22,143 bases of DNA, taken from CAZMXP01 sp964570285. Lineage in GTDB: Bacteria; Planctomycetota; PLA2. The stretch spans positions 1 through 22,143 of the forward strand of contig CAZMXP010000071.1 in NCBI GenBank assembly GCA_964570285.1, written 5' to 3'. Shown piece after piece: positions 1 through 6,596 of the stretch. Each line of letters opens with the position of its first letter. The stretch's first letter is position 1. A program made the position numbers and the translations under genes. The notes below the pieces were generated by a model. It worked only from the letters and a program-made list of their open reading frames with translations, ran no database searches and was not told the DNA's origin.

Positions 1-452
1 GGCGGCTCCGCGCGCGCATCGCCCGCGGGCGCCGCGGCGGGGGCCGCGTCCGCGGAGCCCGCCGGCGCGCTCTCCGCGAAGAAGGAGACGATGTCCTCGA
101 GCCGGTCCTCGACGGCCTGCCAGTCGGTCTCGTCCGTCACGCGACGGTAGAACTCGAAGATCTTCCTCGCGCGCTCGAAGAGTTCCGCCTGCTCCCCGGG
201 GAACTGGAACGCCCTCTCGAAGAGCAGGATGCCGAGGTAGACCTGGTCGCTCGAATTGCGGTTGCCGATCTCGGAGTAGTAGGCGTCCAGCTCGCGGATG
301 GCCTGCTCGTCGGTGATCGAGTGGTCGTAGTGGTCGCCGCCATCGATGTGGCGCTCCCAGACATACTGCTGCAGCCGCTTGATTTGCTCCTTCACGCGGT
401 TCTCTTCGAAGGGGAGCGTCGCCGCCCCCGAGCCTCTTCCCGTTCGGTCCAT
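1..452 (-). CDS. Unrecognised protein, 5' part only (runs off the left edge)
   Basis: An open frame runs on the minus strand from an ATG at 452 to the window edge, about 150 codons with no stop. I do not recognise the family. The first 20 residues look like a poor leader, and an in-frame GTG at 395 followed by VKEQIKRLQQYVWERH is an equally good start with a purine-rich GAAGAG just before it. The middle is rich in charged and aromatic residues (YDHSITDEQAIRELDAYY, then VYLGILLFERAFQF) and looks helical, like a soluble repeat or adaptor protein. The C-terminal part seen here turns into an Ala/Pro-rich linker (SAPAGSADAAPAAAPAG). Normal codon-position bias across the frame supports real coding. 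No signal peptide or membrane segment is visible. Function unknown. Confidence 0.7.
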   Translation of the reverse strand, partial: MDRTGRGSGAATLPFEENRVKEQIKRLQQYVWERHIDGGDHYDHSITDEQAIRELDAYYSEIGNRNSSDQVYLGILLFERAFQFPGEQAELFERARKIFEFYRRVTDETDWQAVEDRLEDIVSFFAESAPAGSADAAPAAAPAGDARAEP

Positions 453-779
453 TGGGGTTGATGGCCTGCCCCACGGGCCAAGCACATCCAAGCCGGGCAT
501 TATAGGGGGCGCAGGGGGTTTGAGCCAGCGGGTTGTCGTGTCCCCATGAGGGGACACGGCAACCTAGGGCCGCGGAGCCTGGAGACGGGAGCGGACGATC
601 CGGGGCATTCTCGCGCTAACCATCTGTCCTGTAGCTGGTTATGGCTATCGCGCCTGCCCTGAAGTCCCGATTGCGAGGCGAATTCTCCGTCAAGACGCGG
701 CCGGGCTGCGTCTAAATGGTAGCGAACCAACCTGCGGCACGCGACCTGCTTAGGCACCGGTGGTCCCGGAGGTCCGGCC
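453..779. other. Non-coding stretch between divergent genes, with several inverted repeats
   Basis: These 327 bases separate two divergent genes and hold no convincing reading frame. Base composition is less GC-rich than the neighbours. Three inverted repeats are visible: a perfect 9-bp stem at 537-558, TAACCA/TGGTTA at 617-622 and 636-641, and AGACGC/GCGTCT at 693-698 and 708-713. I looked for tRNA, tmRNA, SRP RNA and RNase P signatures on both strands and found none. The stretch may hold promoters for both flanking genes or an unrecognised structured RNA. Confidence 0.5.
537..558. repeat. Perfect 9-bp inverted repeat with a 4-base loop
   Basis: CGTGTCCCC (537-545) is followed by the loop ATGA and then GGGGACACG (550-558). 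The arms match perfectly. There is no T-run on either side, so it is not a textbook intrinsic terminator. It could be an operator or an RNA hairpin. Confidence 0.7.
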
Positions 780-1199
780 ATGGACGACAGAATCTTCACT
801 CTCGACGACACCAACAGGGTTCTCCCCCTGGTGCGCGTCATCACCCGGGACGCGGTGCGCCGCTACCGGGAGGTGAAGCTCGCGATCCGCGAACTGGAGA
901 AGCTCAAGAACCAGCGGCGCGCGGGCATGGGCGTGGCCGCTTCCGACCTCGCCCGCCGCGACGCGCAGATCGAGGGCCTGCTCGTGGACCTGCGGCGCCT
1001 CATCGACGAGCTGGAGGCCCTGGGGTGCAGGCTGCGCGACTACGAGAAGGGGGTGATCGACTTCCCCGCGGCCGCGATGGACGGCGAGCACTTCCTCTTC
1101 TACTGCTGGGAACTCGGGGAGGCGGCGGTCTCCCACTGGCACAGCGAGGAGGAGGGCCACGCCCAGCGGCGCCTCGTCGAGGCGCCCGCCTCGGCCTGA
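780..1199 (+). CDS. DUF2203 family protein
   Basis: A 139-residue soluble protein matching DUF2203 along its whole length. It opens with FTLDDTNRVLPLVR, the usual start of this family, continues as a long charged helix (about residues 20-90, probably coiled coil), then has the conserved block LRDYEKGVIDFP and the C-terminal FYCWELGEAAVSHWH. The role of the family is not established. Some members have been labelled as division-protein-like because of the coiled coil, without functional proof. The ATG at 780 is well chosen: GGAGG at 768-772 sits 7 bases upstream. It is separated from the next gene by 100 bases that carry a good promoter, so it is probably transcribed on its own. Confidence 0.88.
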   Translation: MDDRIFTLDDTNRVLPLVRVITRDAVRRYREVKLAIRELEKLKNQRRAGMGVAASDLARRDAQIEGLLVDLRRLIDELEALGCRLRDYEKGVIDFPAAAMDGEHFLFYCWELGEAAVSHWHSEEEGHAQRRLVEAPASA

Positions 1200-1232
1200 G
1201 GGCCCGCGCCCGGAAAGCCCCGTCGACCCGCG

Positions 1233-1261
1233 TTGCGTACCCTCCGCCGGGGCCCTAGAAT
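1233..1261 (+). promoter_or_regulatory. Sigma-70-type promoter for the acyl-CoA dehydrogenase gene
   Basis: TTGCGT at 1233-1238 and TAGAAT at 1256-1261 are separated by exactly 17 bases. The -10 box matches consensus at 5 of 6 positions and the -35 box keeps TTG. The next gene starts at 1300, giving a leader of roughly 30 bases. Inferred from sequence only. Confidence 0.5.
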
Positions 1262-1299
1262 GCGGGTTTGCCCCAAGAAACCGGCGAGAGGCGATAGGC

Positions 1300-2499
1300 G
1301 TGGATCATCTTCTGTCCCGAGAGAACCTTGAGTGGCGCGAGCGGGCCCGGGACGTGGCGCGCCGGGTCGTGCTCCCGCGGGCCTGGAAGTACGACCGCCT
1401 GCAGGAGTACCCCTGGGAGATCAAGGACGCGCTGGCCGCCGCGGACCTGATGCGCGTCTGGATCCCGAAGGAGTACGGGGGGGCCGGGGGGGGCGTGCTC
1501 GACCTCTGCGTCGTCGTCGAGGAGCTCTCCCGCTGCTGCGGCGGGACGGGCGTGCTCTTCGCCGTCAACGCGCTCGGCTCCTTCCCGATCCTCGTCGCGG
1601 GCACCGACGAGCAGAAGGAGCGCCACCTGCCCGACATCGCGGCGGGCAGGAAGCTGATCGCCTTCGCGCTCTCGGAGAAGGATGCGGGGTCCGACGCGGG
1701 CGGCCTCGCCTGCCGGGCGGAGCCGGACGGCGAGGACTGGATCCTCAACGGCACGAAGAAGTGGAACACCAACGGCCCCTGCGCCGATCTCAACACCGTC
1801 TTCGCGGTGAGCGACCCCACGAGCAAGAGCCGCCGCATCAGCGCCTTCCTGCTCGAGAAGGAGATGGCGGGCTACAAGGTCGGCTACATCGAGGACAAGA
1901 TGGGGATCCGGTGCGTGCCGGTCGGCGAGCTCGAGCTGCGCGATTGCCGCGTCCCCGCGGGGAGCCTCCTCGGCGGCAGGGCGGGGAACGGGTTCAAGCA
2001 CGCGATGATGACGCTCGACCGCGCGCGGCCCGGCGTCGCGGCGCAGGCGCTCGGCCTCGCGCAGGGGGCGCTCGACTTCGCGACGCTCTACGCGACCAAG
2101 CGCCACCAGTTCGGCGTGCCGATCAGCTCGTTCCAGATGATCCAGCAGATGCTCGCGGACATGGCGACGAAGGTCGAGGCCGCGCGCAGCCTCGTCTACT
2201 CGGCGGCGAAGGCCGTCGATGCCAACGCGCCCAACCTGACGAAGTACGCCGCGATGTGCAAGTACTATGCGACCGACGTGGCGATGGAGGTCACGACGGA
2301 GGCCGTCCAGATCTTCGGAGGCTACGGCTACATGCGAGACTACCCGGTGGAGAAGTTCATGCGCGACGCCAAGATCACCCAGATCTACGAGGGGACCAAC
2401 CAGGTGCAGCGTCTCGTCGTGGCGCGCAACCTCATCAAGGAGGCCGCGGCCCTCGCCCACCTCGAGGGCTTCATCCCGGTGCCGAAGGAGTTGCGATGA
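1300..2499 (+). CDS. Acyl-CoA dehydrogenase
   Basis: A 399-residue flavoenzyme of the acyl-CoA dehydrogenase family, which oxidises the alpha-beta bond of acyl-CoA thioesters with FAD and passes electrons to ETF. Domain order is normal: N-terminal helical domain, central beta domain with FALSEKDAGSDAG and the KKWNTNG segment that contact FAD and substrate, and a C-terminal helical domain with the QIFGGYGYMRDYPVEK signature. Glu364 in QIYEGTNQVQR is at the position of the catalytic base of short- and medium-chain enzymes. Length is typical for the butyryl/short-chain group, but substrate cannot be read from sequence. Start is GTG with GAGAGG about 9 bases upstream. The stop overlaps the next ATG by 4 bases. 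No ETF genes are nearby. Confidence 0.93.
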   Translation: MDHLLSRENLEWRERARDVARRVVLPRAWKYDRLQEYPWEIKDALAAADLMRVWIPKEYGGAGGGVLDLCVVVEELSRCCGGTGVLFAVNALGSFPILVAGTDEQKERHLPDIAAGRKLIAFALSEKDAGSDAGGLACRAEPDGEDWILNGTKKWNTNGPCADLNTVFAVSDPTSKSRRISAFLLEKEMAGYKVGYIEDKMGIRCVPVGELELRDCRVPAGSLLGGRAGNGFKHAMMTLDRARPGVAAQALGLAQGALDFATLYATKRHQFGVPISSFQMIQQMLADMATKVEAARSLVYSAAKAVDANAPNLTKYAAMCKYYATDVAMEVTTEAVQIFGGYGYMRDYPVEKFMRDAKITQIYEGTNQVQRLVVARNLIKEAAALAHLEGFIPVPKELR

Positions 2500-2927
2500 C
2501 CCCCCCCGCCCCCCGTCTTGCGCTCCTCGCCCTGCTCGCGTCGCTCGCCGCCTGCGCCACGACCGGCAGCCGCGGGCGCAACCTCGACAGCGACATCTTC
2601 GAGGACATCCCGGCGCCGCGGGAGGCGACCTACCGCCACGAGCGCGCCGAGTCGTTCTCGTGGAGCGGTGCCTCCTTCCGCTGCGGCCGCTTCCAGTTCG
2701 ACTACGCGGGACGGCACGAGGATGCCGTCCGCTTCTTCAACGAAACCATGACGCGCCCCCCCTACTCGTGGGATCTCGTGAAGACGACGCAGGAGCGCGC
2801 GGGCTCCGCCCGCCTCGAGTTCCGCAAGGGCGACGACCATTGCGTGGTGGACCTCGACTTCGTGCAGCGCCACGCGAGCATCGGCGATTCCGTGAACATC
2901 CTCGTGCGCGTCAACTGCCTGCGCTAG
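2496..2927 (+). CDS. Small secreted lipoprotein of unknown function
   Basis: A 143-residue protein with a classical lipoprotein signal: a hydrophobic stretch (LALLALLASLAAC) ending in a lipobox LAAC with the lipidated Cys at residue 20. The mature part contains an RCGRFQFDYAG strand, a helix HEDAVRFFNETM, a Trp-containing turn, then RLEFRKGDDHCVVDLDF and a final beta strand. This alternation resembles small lipoproteins with a GW-type alpha/beta domain that I have seen in several Gram-negative-like phyla, but I cannot name a function. GAAGGAG at 2484-2490 inside the upstream gene gives a strong ribosome site, and the ATGA overlap indicates translational coupling to the acyl-CoA dehydrogenase. 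A run of eight C follows the start codon. Confidence 0.85.
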   Translation: MTPPAPRLALLALLASLAACATTGSRGRNLDSDIFEDIPAPREATYRHERAESFSWSGASFRCGRFQFDYAGRHEDAVRFFNETMTRPPYSWDLVKTTQERAGSARLEFRKGDDHCVVDLDFVQRHASIGDSVNILVRVNCLR

Positions 2928-2934
2928 GCCCACC

Positions 2935-4419
2935 ATGCCCTCCAAGGCCACCCCCCCCCCGATCCCGCTGCCCGATCCCGAGATCGTCGAGGCGCGCGTC
3001 GTCGCCGCGCTCAGGACGATCCGCGAGCGCAAGGGCCTCTTCGCCGGGATCGCCGCGGCGATCGTCGTGGCGGTCATCGGCCTCCTCGTCGTGCTCAACC
3101 TCGGCAAGTCGCAGGGCTCGCCGGAGTTCGCCCGCCTCGCGGAGCGCTACGACGCCGTCAAGCGCGAGCTGGCGCGCAACCTCTCCGCGCGCGAACCCAT
3201 CGCGTTCCTCGACGCGCACATCGCGAAGATCCGCGGCACCCGGGAGGAGGGGCTCGGGCTCTGGTACGGCGCGCTCGCGCACTACCGGGAGGCGTGGGTC
3301 GGCGACAAGCAGACCTTCGAGGACCGGCGGCCCCACCTCGAGCAGGCCGTCGCCTACCTGAAGGAGCTCCGCGGCGAGCGGTTCGACGCGATGCTGCTCG
3401 CGAAGTCGAAGTGGTTCACCGCCACCGGCCAGCCGCCGATCGAGCAGATGCTGCGGCAGGTCGAGGCCGACCTCGCTTGGGCGCGGTCGAACAGCGTCAC
3501 GGTCCCTGCCCCCGCCAGCGACCCCGTGGCGGTGATCCGGACCGAACTCGGGGACATCCACCTGCGCTTCTATCCGGAGCTGGCCCCTAGGCACACGGAA
3601 ACCTTTCTAAGCCTCGCTGTAGCAGGGGCTTACAACGGGACAGCCTTCCACTTCGTCAAGGGTGGAACCGAGGCGCCCGAGGGCGTCATGGGGGGCGACC
3701 CCTACTCGTTCTTCTACAACGACCCGCTGCTCAAGGCGCACATCCTCCGCTGGGGCACCGGCGGCACCGGCGTCGGGATCCCGCCCGAACAGGCGCGGCT
3801 TTCGGTGAACCACGTGCGCGGGGTCGTCACCTCGCAGCGCACCGACAAGGCGGACTGGGACAACGGCATCCAGTTCCAGATCGTCACCGCGACGGAGCGG
3901 AGCCTCGACCGCATCCACACGCCCTTCGCGATGGTCGTGGAGGGGATGGACGTCGTCGACCGCATCGCCCGCCGGAAGACGGCGGCGAGCCACCCGATCT
4001 TCCGGGACGACAGCGCCTTCCAGAGCGTGCACGCGCGCGACCTCCTCGTCGAGCCGGTCGTGATCCACAAGGTGCTCGTCTACGACGGGAGCAAGGCGCG
4101 CGAGCATGCCTTCACCCTCGAGGAGGGCGAGAAGAGCCTCGACACGCTGGCGGCAACCCCGGCCCGGGCCCTCCCGGAGGACCAGATCCACGGCGGCCGG
4201 CGCATGATGCGGGCCTCCGAGGGGACGGCCCCGCGTCCCGGGCTCGACTTCCCCTTCCCCCACGACGTCGATCCCGAGAAGGCCGATCCCCTCGGCGAGC
4301 GCCGCGGGTCGACGGCCAAGCCGCCCGGCGAGGGTGGGGGGGGCCCGGGGGACGGGAAGCCCACGGACCCGGGGAGCGGCTCCGGGTGCGGGTGCGGCAA
4401 GACCGACGAGCCCGACTAG
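2935..4419 (+). CDS. Membrane-anchored cyclophilin-like protein, probably lacking isomerase activity
   Basis: A 494-residue protein with a short cytoplasmic N terminus, one membrane segment (about residues 35-56), a helical region (about 65-190) and a cyclophilin-type domain (about 198-380). Recognisable cyclophilin elements are VIRTELGDIHLRFYPELAP, GAYNGTAFHF, MGGDPYS and FAMVVEGMDVVDRI. In active cyclophilins the FHR Arg and the FMxQGG residues form the active site; here the Arg is Phe240 and the block before GGD reads GVM, so the key residues are missing. A long Pro/Gly-rich tail ends in a Cys-Gly cluster. It most likely acts outside the membrane as a folding or scaffold protein. The gene starts 7 bases after the lipoprotein stop and ends 24 bases before the convergent parB stop. 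A run of ten C lies at codons 6-9. Confidence 0.82.
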   Translation: MPSKATPPPIPLPDPEIVEARVVAALRTIRERKGLFAGIAAAIVVAVIGLLVVLNLGKSQGSPEFARLAERYDAVKRELARNLSAREPIAFLDAHIAKIRGTREEGLGLWYGALAHYREAWVGDKQTFEDRRPHLEQAVAYLKELRGERFDAMLLAKSKWFTATGQPPIEQMLRQVEADLAWARSNSVTVPAPASDPVAVIRTELGDIHLRFYPELAPRHTETFLSLAVAGAYNGTAFHFVKGGTEAPEGVMGGDPYSFFYNDPLLKAHILRWGTGGTGVGIPPEQARLSVNHVRGVVTSQRTDKADWDNGIQFQIVTATERSLDRIHTPFAMVVEGMDVVDRIARRKTAASHPIFRDDSAFQSVHARDLLVEPVVIHKVLVYDGSKAREHAFTLEEGEKSLDTLAATPARALPEDQIHGGRRMMRASEGTAPRPGLDFPFPHDVDPEKADPLGERRGSTAKPPGEGGGGPGDGKPTDPGSGSGCGCGKTDEPD

Positions 4420-4434
4420 GGATCGGGGCCGGGT

Positions 4435-4460
4435 GAGCGGGGGCTATCCCCGCCCCGCTC
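4435..4460. terminator. GC-rich hairpin between convergent genes
   Basis: GAGCGGGG (4435-4442) pairs with CCCCGCTC (4453-4460) around a 10-base loop; an alternative inner stem CGGGG/CCCCG is possible. It lies between two convergent stop codons and spans the parB stop. It has no T-run, so termination is inferred from position only. Confidence 0.4.
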
Positions 4461-5337
4461 CTCGCGCCTCGGGGCGCCCCGCCGAGAAGCCCTGGGGGCC
4501 ATGCCTCAGCATGTCGAGGATGCGGTCGAACTCCTCGGGGGAGAAGTACTCGATCTGGATCCGGCCCTTGCCGCGCCGATCCTGGATGGAGACTTTCGTG
4601 CCGAGGTGGGCCCGCAGCTCCGATTCGAGCGCCTGCACCTGGGCTGTCTTGCGGGGCTGGATTCGCCGCGCCGGCTTCGACGCGCCGCCCTCCCGGGCCA
4701 GCTTCTCGACCGCCCGGACCGAGAGATCCTCCCGCACGATGCGCTCCGCGACGCGAAGCCTGTCCACCTCGTCGCGCAGCGAGAGGAGCGCTCGCGCATG
4801 TCCCATCCCGAGCGCGCCCCGCCGGACGAGATCGCGCACCTCCTCCGGCAGGTCGAGCAGGCGGATCATGTTCGACACCGACGAGCGGTCGAGGCCGAGC
4901 CTCCCGGCGACCTCCTCCTGCGTGGCACCGAGATGGGCCACGAGGCGCCGGTAGGCGACCGCCTTGTCGATCGGATTGAGGTCGTCGCGCTGGATGTTCT
5001 CGACGAGCCCGAGCACGAGAACCTCGTCGTCGGCGTAGGAGCGCACGATGGCGGGGATTTCCTGCAATCCCGCCATCCTGGCGGCCCTGACGCGCCGCTC
5101 CCCCGCCACGAGCTCGTAGCCCGAGGCACCCGGGCGGACGATCACCGGCTGCAGGAGGCCCGACTGCCGGATCGAGGTCGCGAGCTCGGCGAGCCGCGCC
5201 TCCTCGAACTCCTGCCGCGGCTGGTAGGGGCTGGAGCGGATCTCGTCGAGCCTGAGCCGGACGAGTTCGTCAGCCCCCCCGGGCTGCGCATCCCCCAGCA
5301 GGGAGTCGAGTCCGCGTCCGAGTTTGCGCTCCGTCAT
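4444..5337 (-). CDS. parB: Chromosome-partitioning protein ParB
   Basis: A 297-residue ParB/Spo0J. It starts with the usual MTERKLGRGLDSLL, carries the N-terminal CTP-binding domain with ELVAGERRVRAARMAG (residues 75-90) and ENIQRDDLNPIDKA (113-126), then a helix-turn-helix (TQEEVAGRLGLDRSSVSNMI) that reads parS, and a C-terminal dimerisation domain ending in a basic, Gly-rich tail. ParB clamps spread from parS and organise the origin region for segregation. GAGG lies about 10 bases upstream of the ATG. A strong promoter and a near-perfect parS sit in the 218-base gap upstream. Unusually, no parA lies beside it: the divergent neighbour encodes acylphosphatase. ParA, if present, is outside this window. 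Confidence 0.96.
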   Translation of the reverse strand: MTERKLGRGLDSLLGDAQPGGADELVRLRLDEIRSSPYQPRQEFEEARLAELATSIRQSGLLQPVIVRPGASGYELVAGERRVRAARMAGLQEIPAIVRSYADDEVLVLGLVENIQRDDLNPIDKAVAYRRLVAHLGATQEEVAGRLGLDRSSVSNMIRLLDLPEEVRDLVRRGALGMGHARALLSLRDEVDRLRVAERIVREDLSVRAVEKLAREGGASKPARRIQPRKTAQVQALESELRAHLGTKVSIQDRRGKGRIQIEYFSPEEFDRILDMLRHGPQGFSAGRPEARGAGRG

Positions 5338-5402
5338 CCAAGCCTCGCTTCCTCCGCGCGAAGCGCCCGCGGGGGTCGTCCCGCGGCTCGCGCGCCGCCC
5401 AC

Positions 5403-5431
5403 ATTATCAACAGGTCGATGCCGTTTGTCGA
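5403..5431 (-). promoter_or_regulatory. Sigma-70-type promoter for parB
   Basis: Read on the minus strand, TCGACA (5431-5426) and GATAAT (5408-5403) are separated by 17 bases; each matches consensus at 5 of 6 positions. Transcription would start near 5396, about 60 bases before the parB ATG. The + strand reading of the -10 area, TTATCAACA (5404-5412), also matches a DnaA box at 8 of 9 positions. Confidence 0.65.
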
Positions 5432-5485
5432 TACCAATACAATATGATGTGTTCTCAAGGTCACGGCCCGGGGTCCGCGGGCGGC

Positions 5486-5501
5486 CGTTCCACGTGGAAC
5501 A
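5486..5501. promoter_or_regulatory. parS: parS centromere-like site
   Basis: CGTTCCACGTGGAACA differs at one position from TGTTCCACGTGGAACA, a standard parS form; the inner 14 bases are a perfect palindrome. It lies about 150 bases upstream of parB, between parB and acylphosphatase. I saw no second full match in the window. Confidence 0.88.
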
Positions 5502-5555
5502 CCTCGACCGCGCCGCTGCCGCAGCCCCCGGGCGGCCACGGGTGAACGGCCCAGG

Positions 5556-5840
5556 ATGACGCGACAGATCGAGCGCCGCACGATCCACTTCTCGGGAGCA
5601 GTCCAAGGCGTCGGCTTCCGCTGGAGGGTGAACCGCATCGTCGAGGCGGAGGGCGGGGTCTCGGGCTATGTCAGGAACCTCGCGGATGGCCGGGTCCTGC
5701 TCGTCGTCGAAGGGATGCCCGGAACACTCGCTGCTATACTGGCGAGAATACGCTCGGACATGGCCAGCCACATTCACGACGAGTCCAGCGTAACCTCACC
5801 CGCGACCCGCGAGTTCGCCGGGTTCCGTATCGAGAGATGA
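5556..5840 (+). CDS. acyP: Acylphosphatase
   Basis: A 94-residue acylphosphatase, which hydrolyses carboxyl-phosphate bonds of small acyl phosphates in the cytoplasm. The signature is intact: HFSGAVQGVGFRWRV supplies the phosphate-binding loop and catalytic Arg, and VRNLADGRV supplies the catalytic Asn. Length is normal for the family. The ribosome site before the ATG at 5556 is weak. The stop codon overlaps the next ATG by 4 bases, so it is coupled to the membrane-protein gene. A weak TATGAT at 5443-5448 lies in the AT-rich part of the gap, but has no good -35. Confidence 0.93.
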   Translation: MTRQIERRTIHFSGAVQGVGFRWRVNRIVEAEGGVSGYVRNLADGRVLLVVEGMPGTLAAILARIRSDMASHIHDESSVTSPATREFAGFRIER

Positions 5841-6586
5841 GCGCGCTCATTCTGCTGACCTGGCGCGAGTGCTCGCGGCGCGCATTCCTGCCCGTCGCGG
5901 GGGGGCTGATCGTCGTCACCGTCGTTACGTCGAGGCTCTTTCTCGGCTTCGCCTTCGGCGCGGAAGAGACGGAGACGACCAACCTGGCGATCTCGGCCGT
6001 CTTTGCCGCCGGCCTCCTCCACGCCGCCTTCCTCGGCTCCGCAGTCATACGAAACGACGCCGAGCGCGGGACCTTCGGCCTGCTGCTCTCGAAACCGCTT
6101 GGGCTCGAGAGCTATCTCTCCGGTCGCTATCTCGGGCTTCTAGCGTCCAGTCTATTCTTCGCAATTTGTGTTGCGGCAATGACTTGTGCCGTGTTATACT
6201 TGATGTCGAGCGGCGCCGTCTCGGACCACGGGCACCACCACGCACCAGAGGAAGCCACCGAGGGCCTGCTGGGAGCCTGTTTCCGCGCCCTGCTCCCGAT
6301 CCCGCCGCTCGTCGCCGCGAGCCTGCTCTTTTCCGCCGTCGTGCCCGGTTTCGCGGCACCCATCGCGCTGATCCTGCTCTTCGCCGCCGGAAGCCTCTCC
6401 GGTGGGGGTCTGGCGGGCCTCGCCCTGCCCGACTTCGCCCTCTTCGGCCTTGAGGCGCAGGCGCACCCGCCCTCGCACCCCCGGATGCCCCCCCTCATGG
6501 CCTACACCGGCCTTTTCTCGTGCTTTTTCCTTCTTCTCGCTTATATCTGGCTCGCGACGAGGCTTCCCCTGAGGAGTGAGGGCTAG
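5837..6586 (+). CDS. ABC-2-type membrane protein (permease-like), no ATPase partner nearby
   Basis: A 249-residue integral membrane protein with about six hydrophobic segments (near residues 18-40, 50-71, 97-123, 150-170, 172-190 and 222-241). The block after the second segment, VIRNDAERGTFGLLLSKPLG, is the typical cytoplasmic loop of ABC-2 family permeases (ER-GT---LLSKP). A His-rich loop DHGHHHAPEE (about 130-139) is unusual and could bind metal or simply be an exposed loop. ABC-2 permeases normally pair with an ATPase, but none is encoded in this window. The gene overlaps acylphosphatase by 4 bases and is followed by a phosphoesterase after 10 bases. Substrate unknown. Codons around 6125-6205 are unlike the GC-ending use of the neighbours. 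Confidence 0.75.
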   Translation: MSALILLTWRECSRRAFLPVAGGLIVVTVVTSRLFLGFAFGAEETETTNLAISAVFAAGLLHAAFLGSAVIRNDAERGTFGLLLSKPLGLESYLSGRYLGLLASSLFFAICVAAMTCAVLYLMSSGAVSDHGHHHAPEEATEGLLGACFRALLPIPPLVAASLLFSAVVPGFAAPIALILLFAAGSLSGGGLAGLALPDFALFGLEAQAHPPSHPRMPPLMAYTGLFSCFFLLLAYIWLATRLPLRSEG

Positions 6587-6596
6587 GCGGCGGATC

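Noticed and set aside
713..733. A GGTTCGCTACC stretch on the minus strand resembling a tRNA T-arm
   Set aside because: The stem does not pair properly, the loop lacks the conserved A, and no acceptor or anticodon arm is found around it.
1255..2460. A 401-codon frame antisense to the acyl-CoA dehydrogenase gene
   Set aside because: Low-complexity Arg/Glu/Val/Leu-rich translation with no family features, fully opposite a well-supported enzyme gene.
5443..5448. TATGAT as a -10 box for acylphosphatase
   Set aside because: A good -10 match in an AT-rich patch, but no acceptable -35 at 16-18 bases; the patch is better explained by the parB promoter on the other strand.
5735..5740. TGCTATACT as an extended -10 promoter inside acylphosphatase
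   Set aside because: No -35 support and the bases are codons for conserved-looking residues; the 4-base overlap of the genes already explains expression of the next gene.
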